Shown here: positions 1 through 8,879 of the stretch, in pieces
How the letters are laid out: each line of letters opens with the position of its first letter
How positions within the stretch are numbered: the stretch's first letter is position 1
DNA from: Schistocerca nitens
Lineage: Eukaryota; Arthropoda; Insecta; Orthoptera; Acrididae
Reading direction: 5' to 3'
NCBI RefSeq assembly: GCF_023898315.1
Contig: NC_064619.1
Span: 499,692,594-499,756,593, forward strand
DNA: 64,000 nucleotides
The notes under the pieces: model-generated
The model's input: only the letters and a program-made list of their open reading frames with translations
What the model was told of the DNA's origin: nothing
Database searches by the model: none
Translations under genes and position numbers: made by a program

Positions 1-574
1 AGGAGAGACTGAAAACTCAATTTTATGGATTATAGACAGATTATGTTAAAAGACGTACTGAAGCAATACTGATGTATATCGCTGAACATTGCACTGCATG
101 GAAATTATCCAGGAGGGGCTTTTATCCAGCAATGAATGTCAAATGCTGGTGATCTGTTGAACACTAGGGGACAGAGTTTTGATAATGGAGATTATTTATA
201 ACAAATTAAAGCGGTCACTAAAGTTTCATCGAACCGATTTTTCATTTACCCCTGATAAATTTCCATTTTACTCCTCAGGAAGTAATTACCTCCAATTGGG
301 ACCAGGTTTGCTTCAGAAGCCGTGAAATTCCAATATTTCATTAAGGTGGTTAATTCAGGTAACGGCATAAGACCTCACCCCTTACCCCTGCTCTTTATGT
401 TTTTCATATTTTCACCAAGAGGTTGTTTCATTATCGCTGTTGATAAAAAGGAAGACAGGAGAATGCACATCGACTTTTCGTGCATATATGAAGCACGTCC
501 AGAAAGTAAGTTCCGTTTGTATTTATTTTCGTGGCAGTGCTACAACCGCAGTACGGCATATGCACGGTAGTTGC
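1..574. other. no recognisable gene
   Basis: Mixed-composition sequence. Only short open frames without family resemblance are present. The right part (about 530-574) may be the decayed 5' side of the LINE relic that follows. Confidence 0.5.
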
Positions 575-1090
575 TGTGAGTCGAGTTCTTGGGACTGATG
601 AAGTGAATGGAGACTCCAGACGAATACTAAAAAAAAAAAAAAAAAGCAGACTACGCGCTCTCGAAGCAGAAGCGGTGGTGCAGGAGCAAGAAATTAAAAA
701 AAAATGGCTCTGAGCACTATGGGACTTAACGTCTATGCTCATCAGTCCCCTAGAACTTAGAACTACTTAAACCTAACTAACCTAAGGACAGCACACAACA
801 CCCAGCCATCACGAGGCAGAGAAAATCCCTGACCCCGCCGGGAATCGAACCCGGGAACCCGGGCGTGGGAAGCGAGAACGCTACCGCACGACCACGAGAT
901 GCGGGCAAGAAATTAAAAATAGCGCAAATAAAACCAAATATAGCCAGCTAAAGGGCAAAGTCTCAATAAATAGGAATCCAACTTTTAGAGTAGATAATAG
1001 CACAATTACTCGAAGCAGTGAATGCAGGTATTTAGGAGTTGTCTTAGACGACAGGAGAAACCTTTCAGCACACATAGATACGGTCCGTCT
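575..1090 (+). pseudogene. non-LTR retrotransposon reverse transcriptase relic (jockey-like), split by a SINE
   Basis: Fragment of the palm/thumb end of a jockey-type reverse transcriptase. Before the SINE the frame reads NGDSRRIL, a poly-A tract (about 629-645), then LRALEAEAVVQEQEI. After the SINE it resumes with KTKYSQLKGKVSI and RSSECRYLGVVLDD, the conserved YLGVxLD strand downstream of the FADD catalytic motif. The catalytic motif itself is not readable and no 3' tail is visible. Joining the halves across the SINE restores the expected order of LINE motifs, so the LINE was there first. Clade is assigned by motif style only. Confidence 0.65.
701..904 (-). mobile_element. tRNA-derived SINE, head type 2 (GTGGTCGTGCGG box A)
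   Basis: Reverse-strand SINE with a tRNA-like head (box A region GTGGTCGTGCGG, box B GGGTTCGATTCCC) and the shared locust-type tail (CTTAGGTTAGTTAGG, AGTTCTAGGGGACTGATGA, GTGCTCAGAGCCATT). It is flanked by a perfect 15-bp target duplication at 686-700 and 905-919. The head differs from the commoner head in this window although the tail is shared, which suggests head replacement on one SINE lineage. Confidence 0.92.
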
Positions 1091-1414
1091 AAAGTAGAAA
1101 TCGCCAAACCGCTACTAATAGCTCGCGGGATCATTTTCGGTTGATCACTGTAACGTTCACGTAGGCTAACCTGGATTGCTCCACTCAGTGCAGACCACGC
1201 TCATGACAGCTGCTTGCTTCTCCTGCTTAACTGCCACCGTCAGTCAAGAATACTACACTGGTCAGAGTCATAACTGATTGCATACGCCTGTGGTTGTGGA
1301 CGTTAATCTTCGTGTGTATATCAGACATTTTCTCTCGTAAGCAGTTTAGTTTAAGCTAAAAGTATTCGGAATGAAAATCCTACTAGTTCTTTGTGCAGGA
1401 AAAGGACAAATATG
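1091..1414. other. no recognisable gene
   Basis: Unrecognised sequence between the LINE relic and the hAT relic. No open frame with a family signature. Confidence 0.4.
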
Positions 1415-1716
1415 GGTGTTTACTGTTCGGCACAAATTTATGAGTTGTAAAGAAAGGGAACGTCGAACGTCTCTTCAAAATCGTTCGCTCAAGGAGTGAA
1501 AAGGATTTCCCATTGGATTTTGCTTTAAAAATGAAGAGGTAAGGCAGCTAAAATCCACAGATAATACTCAGCTGTCAACTTTTTTAAAACCGTTAGACAA
1601 GTATAAAGCCGCAACTGAGGTGCCATTCCGAGTTTAAAAAAGTATTGCATAGAATAAGAACTATAGTGGATCAAATATACTGACGCGATATGCGTGTATT
1701 AATCTATCATAAGTTA
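1415..1716 (+). pseudogene. hAT-type transposase N-terminal relic (GTF2IRD2/ZBED-like)
   Basis: Two frames read through a decayed hAT transposase N-terminus. The first gives a BED-finger-like remnant, VVKKGNVERLFKIV followed by KDFPLDFALKMKR. After a frameshift the second gives EEVRQLKSTDNTQLSTFLKP then DKYKAATEVPFRV, the segment that joins the BED finger to the dimerisation region in GTF2IRD2/FAM200-like hAT proteins. Stops and a frameshift make it non-functional, and no DDE catalytic part is present. The 3' half lies in the left arm of the palindrome, so it is present again on the minus strand at about 2445-2600. Family call is by pattern and could be another hAT branch. Confidence 0.6.
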
Positions 1717-2600
1717 AAACGTACTGACACGAAATAGTATTAATACAGGTCGCAGACCTGAGAGGCAATTTATTTACTACTTTTACATGCGCTCCCACAA
1801 CCAGATTTTGGAAACATATTTAGCAATATGACTTCTGGTTGGCCGTGTAACCACTCCAAAATTGATTCTGCAAATTCGTTTCCAGGTGCCGGTTTTCCAC
1901 TGGAGAAGCAAAAATATTAGACTGAGCAGGAATATGTCTACCTCTAATATTTAATTGAAGATGTGAAATATTACATGTGACATGATTTAGCGACACACGA
2001 CACAGTTAAAGTCCTACCCTGTTCAGCAATTGGCGCCAGGGCTGGTGATGTGTGTCCGCCGTGGCAGAGAGTGCAAGAAGCATTAAAGCAGCCGAGCGCA
2101 GCGCCACCGAGAGGCATAAGTGGCCGCGACTGACAGCTTCTCCATCATTGCACAATAACTCACTCCGTCCATAGTAGTCGAATATTTTGAAAACAAGACG
2201 TAACCTGACAGCCGAAGCTCGTTTCAAAAGCATGGGAGCGAAAATCGATTGTGGAAGTGGAAAACCGGCACCTGGAAACGAATTTGCAGAATCAATTTTG
2301 GAGTGGTTACACGGCCAACCAGAAGTCATATTGCTAAATATGTTTGCAAAATCTGGTTGTGGGAGCGCATGTAAACGTAGTAAATAAATTGCCTCTCAGG
2401 TCTGCGACCTGTATTAATACTATTTCATGTCAGTACGTCTTAACTTATGATAGATTAATACACGCATATCGCGTCAGTATATTTGATCCACTATAGTTCT
2501 TATTCTGTGCAATAATTTTTGAAACTCGGAATGGCATCTCAGTTGCGGCTTTATACTTGTCTAACGGTTTTAAAAAAAGTTGACAGCTGAGTATTATCTG
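1558..2600. repeat. large near-perfect inverted repeat (344-bp arms, ~356-bp spacer)
   Basis: Left arm 1558-1900 and right arm 2257-2600 are reverse complements with about eight substitutions and one single-base indel (about 97% identity by eye). Spacer 1901-2256. The arms begin inside the hAT relic and run into unrelated flank, so this is an inverted duplication of a truncated element plus flank, not a terminal-repeat pair. The transcript could form a long double-stranded hairpin. Both arms also contain a small perfect palindrome, CAGGTC-GCA-GACCTG. Confidence 0.93.
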
Positions 2601-4200
2601 CGCGTGGCAGCACCAAAGGCGGTGGCCAGTTGCCGCAAAACAACATGTTGAGAGCGACGTCGGTCCATAGAGGGGTGCGCCATCCCGTGTGGTATTCATC
2701 TAATAGTGGTTCGTTCCCCGTTGGCGGACAGCAGCAGTAGCAGCGAATGGTCTCTGAGAGCACGCCAGGTGTGACGGGGTGCGGTCTGCAGGCTAAACAA
2801 CACAAGCCAGAAGACCTGCATGGAAGGAGCGCCGTCCGGCCGGTGTTGTCTGCTGGGACTGTTGATGTTTTTAAAAATATCTGTAATCCGATATATCGAT
2901 ATGCAAAAAAACATCACTTGCGACCGCAGATGTACCGGAAAGAATTATAAAGACGTATCGACTGGAAAAATATCGACGTGCCAACGAAAAAAAAAAAAAA
3001 CGGCTGTACATTGTAAATATAGTGCCAGTTTTATCAGAGCTACATATTTCAGTACTGATTTATTAGTAGATATCCGTACATCAACAAGCTAGCAGCCTGC
3101 TTATCCCACTCAGAGCAAGAACTGAAAGGAAAACTATGCACGTTCACGCTTAGCGATAACCACTTCGCTACCAGTGGTAACTGCAGGTAAAGTGTTGTCT
3201 GGAACATTTCATATCGACTTCCCCGTGTTTCTTTTTTTTTTTCATTTTTGCAGACGCCAGCGACCTAGCGGTTTTAGTGTCAAAATTGATTGGTGGAGCT
3301 AAACGTTGCGGTTTTTTTCTTTTAACACAAACGGTGTGCTATTTCTTGACATCGGATATCTTGTCAGCCCATTCACTCCCCCACTGCCCCATTCCCCCAA
3401 TCCAGTGTAATCGGACTTCTTCTTTGTGCCATCTGTACTTGCTTGATACAGTCAAAGAGAGAGACTGGACGTGATGAAAGCTCAAAAAGTAGTGAAATTC
3501 CCGCACACAGTGAAACTAAAATTTTGTTCTTCTACAATTTGAAAAGAACAACTTCAAATATTCATCGAAAATTGCGAAAAAAATATAATATAAAATAAAA
3601 ATTTCGGCACTCGATATCGCCGTTTCAGTATAGAATTATTGATGAGTAGGCGAAAATATTCATTATGTGTATTGATAATTGTTGCAGAAAAACTGATATA
3701 TCGATGTTCTATCAACAGCCCTATTGTCTACAACAGGCCTGTTCCGGAGGCGGCTAGTTAACCAAGAGCGCTCACGCTCGCTCACAGCCTGATCGGTTAG
3801 CGTTCGCGATAAAATACGTCATTACGTAACTCTGGGGAAGTGCATACAAGTGCCCCCAGGGGAAGTGCCTTCAGAGGAACGACCACAATTACTTACGGCG
3901 TAGCCCTCGATGCAAGTTTGAGATCCGGTTCCAGGATTTTAAAAAGTAATATGAAAAATTTACTGTCTTTCCACTTACCCTTTCGGCTGTCGTTGACAGT
4001 GTCGAAATTGTGCTGCAGTTATAACTTATATATCTGTGCTGCGACAGGCAGTTCTGTTACAAGTTCTGTAATAAAATTAGTCTCGCAGTCTTTTAAAAAA
4101 TTTCCCTCAAGACAAATTTCCACGATATTAAAAGTCTCAAGCTGCAATTATCTCGATGTTTGTACGCAGCTTTTTGCCGCTATGAAATCTCCGCTGTGGA
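2601..4200. other. unrecognised sequence without a gene
   Basis: Mixed composition with A-rich runs (about 2984-3000) and T-rich runs (about 3231-3245). Several TATCGAT-type motifs occur (about 2890-2900 and 3700). Short open frames show no family resemblance. Confidence 0.5.
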
Positions 4201-4217
4201 GTGAAAATCTCATTCTT

Positions 4218-4475
4218 TAAACATCCCCCAGGCTGTGCCTAAGCCATGTCTCCGCAATATCCTTTCTTTCAGGAGTGCTAGTTCTGCAAGGTTCGCAGGA
4301 GAGCTTCTGTAAAGTTTGGAAGGTAGGAGACGAGTTACTGGCAGAAGTAGAGCTGTGAGGACGGAGCGTGGGTCGTGCTTGGGTAGCTCTGTTGGTAGAG
4401 CACTTGCACGCGAAAGGCAAAGGTCCCGAGTTGGAGTCTCGGTCCGGCACACAGTTTTAATCTGACAGGAAGTTT
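4218..4475 (+). mobile_element. SINE with a tRNA-like module in its 3' part (head type 4)
   Basis: A long non-tRNA 5' part (CTTTCTTTCAGGAGTGCTAG, GCAAGGTTCGCAGGAGAG) is followed by a tRNA-like module at about 4376-4452 with box A TAGCTCTGTTGGTAGAGC, a degenerate box B GAGTTGGAGTCTC, and the 3' end CACACAGTTTTAATCTG. A shorter reverse copy with the same module lies at 43788-43933. The family recurs across insects with large genomes. Target duplication here is unclear. Confidence 0.8.
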
Positions 4476-4484
4476 CAAAGTAAT

Positions 4485-4905
4485 CATTCCATGTAGGCTT
4501 TCACGGCCGGCGTCTTCATCAATAAACACTTCCGGGCTAAGTTGCCGTGGTCGATCTGTAGAACTTCTTCTCCCTGACGTTTCGTTCTCAACTACGGAGA
4601 ACATCTTCGGAGGTGAGTCAACGACTGGCTGCTAGGAGCTGGGGCCGCCGCTTATATGGATATCGTAGAGGGCGCCACCGCACGTCACGTGGCGTCGATG
4701 TGCAGCTATCTCTGGCTTTCGTCTGTTCTCTCGATTGCAGGCAATCGATTGTCACGTGATTGATGCAACGTAGACCGCCATATCTTATCCAATTTTAATC
4801 CTTCTTCTTTACGATTAAAATTGTATTGATGTTTGTGGATTTAATTGCCATTCTGAGTTTTAATTTTTGACCTTTAAATAAAATGGTTACAAAACACAAA
4901 TTTTT
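4485..4905 (-). mobile_element. Penelope-like element fragment (terminal, non-coding)
   Basis: On the minus strand this carries the run GAAGATG, a TTCTC/GAGAA stem, GAACGAAACGTCAGGGAG, then a conserved stretch ending CGGCCGTGAAAGCCTACATGG. This GAAACG-type hairpin motif is characteristic of the terminal repeats of insect Penelope-like elements. No reverse transcriptase or endonuclease is present. The outer limit at about 4905 is a guess. Confidence 0.5.
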
Positions 4906-5018
4906 GTCAGATTAAATTTCATCCTAAAACAGCATTCATTATAGAGATGCATCAGTCCTAAGAAATATCATGTTTCGTAGTTAGGTGGCCCATTCTTCGC
5001 TTCATCAAAATATTAAAA

Positions 5019-5203
5019 AAATGGCTCTGAGCACTATGAGACTTCTGAGATCATCAGTCCCCTAGAACTTAGAACTACTTAAACCTAACTAACCTAAGGA
5101 CGTCACACACATCCATGTCCGAGGCAGGATTCGAACCTGCGACCGTAGCGGTTGCGCGGTTCCAGACTGTAGCGCCTAGAACCGCTCGGCCACACGGGCC
5201 GAC
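5019..5203 (-). mobile_element. tRNA-derived SINE, head type 1
   Basis: Reverse-strand copy with head box A GTGGCCGAGCGG, box B GGTTCGAATCC, the CTTAGGTTAGTTAGG body and the CTCAGAGCCATT tail. A short deletion removes part of the GGGACTTAAC region. Flanks TCAAAATATTAAA / TCAAACTATTTAAA are a decayed target duplication. Confidence 0.9.
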
Positions 5204-6337
5204 TCAAACTATTTAAAGAGATGTAAGTTTCATTTCATTGCCATTTCTCATTGATACAATAAACTTACAAAATAAATTTTCCGTGAAACACATTAGTAAG
5301 CGTCCGTGAAGCGAAAATCTTCGTATAACATTACAATCGGCTGTAGAGTCTCGCGAAGGTACCTTGCTCCAATTCCGCTCCCCTGCGCCCCTGTCACCAT
5401 TCCTTTCCCCACCATATGTCGCCGCGAGTCGTCCGGTTGCTCACTGCTGTGGTGTGAGTGGGAGCAAGCTCATACGGTGAACAGCTCTAGCACTGCAGCA
5501 ATTGGTCGGAGCACAGAGAAGCCGCAGAGTCTGGTGGCGTTCGCCCGGGAAGTCGAGCTGCTGGCAACCTGTACGGCGTCACCGTGCGTGTGGAGGACAG
5601 GGCGGCCGCTGTTGTCTGGGGGACTGGACAATGCTATCAGACTGGAGAGCCAGCGTGGAAGAAGGCGATAAGGGAGCAACAGAGACGGCAACGGGGCAGT
5701 ACGGACAGAGCTGCAAGTTCGCATGGCCAGTAGCGGGGCAGCGTGCTGTGCGAGTGGCTAGCGGCAACTTGTTATCAACGCGCCGGCGTCGGTTCTCGGT
5801 CTGCGTGAGACGACGGCGCCAGGCCTCTTGGCTCCGTTGAAGATAGTCCTATCTGCATACAAGTGAATTCTACGTGTGGTGTGTGCGCTTGAATGGTGGT
5901 GCACGGGAAGAGTGTCGTGCCAGTGATGCTCGAGGCAGACGTCAGTTGTACAGTCGCCTATGGTCTGGCTGTGATTCACCTTTAAACTGTTCTAGGTTAT
6001 AGTGTTCTTCAGCTTACCGTTGTCTAAATAACAGTGCGACTACAAGGCCATGTCGAGCTAGCCTGAAATACGTTGCGGTTCTATGTTAAATTAGACCTCT
6101 AGTAATATTTCTGGCAGTGGAGATGCAAGAAGCATAGAGATGACGCAATGTGGGATGAGGTACCAGTGACAGATGTTAGATTCGGTACCATTCCAGTGAG
6201 AAAGACCGCCTGCATGATGCTGCTGCTCTGTGATTGGCTGCTGTGTTCGGCGGTAGGGCGCCAAAACGTTAAACTTTAGTTGCTATTACTAATTAAACCT
6301 GTCATCCAGATTACTTCATTTTTTGAAATAAACATCT
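5204..6337. other. GC-rich unrecognised segment, possibly LTR-derived
   Basis: About 5340-5830 is markedly GC- and CpG-rich compared with its flanks and has several overlapping frames without family resemblance. A TGGCAGTGGAGATGC motif at about 6113-6127 resembles a retrotransposon primer-binding site, but no paired LTR was found. Could equally be a decayed promoter or CpG island. Confidence 0.35.
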
Positions 6338-6348
6338 CTCAACAGCCA

Positions 6349-6540
6349 AAAAATGGCTCTGAGCACTATGGGACTTAACTTCTGAGGTTATCAGTCCCCT
6401 AGAACTTAGAACTACTTAAACCTAACTAACCTAAGGACATCACACACATCCATGCCCGAGGCAGGATTCGAACCTGCGACCGTAGCGGTCACGCGGTTCC
6501 AAACTGAAGCGCTTAGAACCGCACGCCCACACCGGCCGGC
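6349..6540 (-). mobile_element. tRNA-derived SINE, head type 1
   Basis: Full-length reverse copy with a clear 11-bp target duplication CTCAACAGCCA at 6338-6348 and 6541-6551. Box B GGTTCGAATCC is intact and box A is slightly mutated. Confidence 0.93.
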
Positions 6541-6697
6541 CTCAACAGCCAGCTATCAATCAGTCATTTGAAAATTATTAAAATCAAAGTATTACTAAAA
6601 CAAGAGACTGACAATATTACTGCCGATGCACTTCGGTGGCGTTCGGGCCACGCCTTGCTGGCTTGGCGCGCGAAGTGTCTCGGGCAGTCCGGCTCAC

Positions 6698-6909
6698 CAG
6701 TTCTGACCGTTCCCATAGACAGACATGTTGTCTGTTATAGCAGTATTTGTGTCATGCAATTTTATTTACTACAGTTCCGACCGTCGCTAGGTACAGACGT
6801 GTTGGCTGTAATAGTAGTATTTGATTCATGTAATTTTGTTCTCCAGTTCCGACGGTTCCAGTAGACAGACATGTTGTCTGTGGCAGGATGTATTTCATGT
6901 TATTTTAGC
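6698..6909. repeat. three diverged tandem units of ~73 bp
   Basis: Units start at 6698, 6772 and 6844, each beginning CAGTTC(T/C)GAC and containing (G/T)ACAGAC(A/G)TGTTG(T/G)CTGT and a TCATGtaattttatt-like end. Divergence between units is roughly 20-30% by eye. Flanking sequence is unrecognised. Tandem units like this occur in LTR U3 regions, but no LTR edges were found. Confidence 0.8.
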
Positions 6910-7499
6910 CAGATATAATGACTGTGGAAATATATGTTCAATACGTTGTGATCAAGAATAGTTTCTCGTGTCTATATCAATAAAAAGGCGAGTGGCATCC
7001 CAAATGAGTTATAGTTTATTCGTAGCAGCAGTTCCTTGCGAAGTTAATTTCAGCCTCAAGAAAAAGAATCCACGACCTGCGTGCTGTTTTCTGCGGTGGG
7101 GACATCATCATCATGAATACAGCAAATTAGTGAAGTGTACAAGAACTTACGTATTCCACACAGGGCAGTGGAAACTACTAGGAACCTCACGTGTACTGCA
7201 TGCACAGTACAAATGTGCTCAGTGACACGTCATCTGCAGTAATGCAGAGGAGGTAAAGAAGGATGAAAGTATTAACACTGTCTCACTTTTATTCCTTTTT
7301 CTTGCCGTACTCTGTAGGCGTTCTCTTACGTTACCATAGTTGGGTAACTCTTCTTGTATGTATTCTGTTGGCCGAGTGTTGTTTTGCATTTTGTGAACCA
7401 GCTTAGCCTTTCCCATATTCCAGCATTGTGTAGGCATTCTGTTTATACTATTTCTTGCTACTTTTTTGAATCAGTCTCAGCTCCTGGACGTCTACTGCC
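6910..7499. other. no recognisable gene
   Basis: Unrecognised sequence following the tandem units. Short frames only. Confidence 0.4.
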
Positions 7500-7985
7500 A
7501 TCTCTCATTTACATTTTACTAGCTGAGTATCTGACATCGCCCAGGTATATATTCATCCAGGTCTTCTCTTAGTCCAGTCCTCCTTGCCCTACTCTTTTAT
7601 CTCCTCTTCCCCTATCCCCCTGTTCATCTGCTCCCCCACCCTCTCCCTGTCCATGTCCTCCTCTCCCCTTTCTCTGTCCATCTCCACCTTTCCCCTTTGT
7701 CTATTTCGTTCTTCCCTTTTGAATGTTAATCTCCTCCTCCCTCCTCTCTCTGCCTGTCTTTTCCCCCCTGACTCTGTCCACCCTCTTTTTTATTCCCCAT
7801 CCAACTACTCCTCTCCCCTCTCTATGTCCAAACCCCCTTTCCTATCTCTGTCCGTCTCGTCCTCCTCCTTCTCCTCCTCCTCCTCCTCCCATCTGTGCCT
7901 ATCTCCTTGCTGCTCACTACTTGTCCATCTCTCCTACACCCTCCCTCTCCACGTTGTCACGTTGACCCCTATAGGAAGTTGGTGA
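7500..7985. repeat. pyrimidine-rich low-complexity tract
   Basis: A CTAGCTGAGTATC leader is followed by a long degenerate CT-rich run (TCTGTCCATCTCC-like units, then CTCCTCCTCC at about 7860-7890). The 133-codon open frame here is Ser/Pro/Leu-only and is a composition artefact. Such tracts are found in the 3' regions of some insect non-LTR elements, so the tract may belong to the repeat continuing to 8879. Confidence 0.7.
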
Positions 7986-8189
7986 TTCGTACCCCTACAG
8001 TTTTACTATCCAGATTGTAACTAATACGGGTACAAAATCTTACTGAAATCGTTCCAGGAGTTTAGGATGAGCTTCTTACCCATGGCTTCGTCCGCATACG
8101 CACATTTGAAACATGTCACATATATGTAACACATTTCACACGTATTTGTATACAAATTACACCTGTACGTCTAGTGAATTTCGCCCTGA

Positions 8190-8540
8190 AATTTTATTTT
8201 CACGCAGCTCACGTAATATCTCATGAGATCTACAATGTTGTGCTACGATATTATTTTGCTGGTACATCCAGTGGTATATGTGCCTTCTGTTTTCATAATG
8301 ATTTATGAAGAGAGTCAATAATAAAGAAGTAATAAACTAAAACTTCATGCATGATGCGGCACTTTTCCACGCATCTCAGTGTTTATGACGTCATATCTCC
8401 TGAAGAACGTGTCGTAGAATGTTGAAATTTTTCTGGTACTTTCAGTAGTGTATGTGAATACGGTCTGCAAAATGCGTCACGAATACAGTTAGTAGTAAAT
8501 AAGTAATTAACTAAAACATCATACTTCATGCAGCAATTTT
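8190..8540. repeat. two diverged tandem units of ~165-170 bp
   Basis: Unit one (about 8195-8352) and unit two (about 8360-8535) share CACGCA(G/T)CTCA, ATATCTC(A/C)TGA, CTGGTAC, TAATAAACTAAAAC or its variant TAATTAACTAAAAC, and TCATGCA blocks. A separate motif pair TGAAATCG...TTTAGGA(T/G)GAG occurs at about 8043 and 8836. The arrangement looks like the 3' untranslated tail of a non-LTR element, later interrupted by the mariner at 8880-10718. Confidence 0.65.
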
Positions 8541-8879
8541 ACTATATGAGCAGCGTAAATGTAGTACAATATAAACTTTTTTCCCTTTATTATTTTGTGG
8601 TGCTCGCCAGCGAGGAAAAAAGTCTCGTAAAGGTTTGAAATTATATGTGAAGTTTGGTGCAATACTCTGAGTGCTCTCATTCTCAAATAGTGGATGACTG
8701 AAGTATGGGTATTCGCATGTCGCCGGCTACACTGCTTTTCAACCCTCCTCCCCCGTCCCCTTTTGGAGGTAGCTGGTCCTTAGTCCAGCAACGACTCTTT
8801 CCAGACAGTAAGTGATACTGCACCAAGTTTCACTGAAATCGACTCAGTGCTTTAGGAGGAGATGTGGGACATACACATA
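8541..8879. other. continuation of repeat tail
   Basis: Sequence containing the GTGCTCGCCAGCGAGG and TTTAGGAGGAGATGTGGGAC blocks. Its apparent continuation (ACATACATATATATTTACATCC) resumes at 10721 on the far side of the mariner element. Confidence 0.4.

Noticed and set aside
2187..2387. 66-codon + strand frame near the palindrome
   Set aside because: Runs through the right arm and the antisense of the left-arm copy; no conservation signal.
4376..4452. Possible tRNA gene
   Set aside because: Degenerate box B, no acceptor stem pairing, and embedded in a SINE body with a related copy at 43788.
5306..5840. Several overlapping 80-120-codon frames
   Set aside because: All arise from GC-rich composition and lack recognisable motifs.
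7584..7985. 133-codon open frame on + strand
   Set aside because: Ser/Pro/Leu translation of a pyrimidine-rich tract; a second frame is equally open over the same bases.
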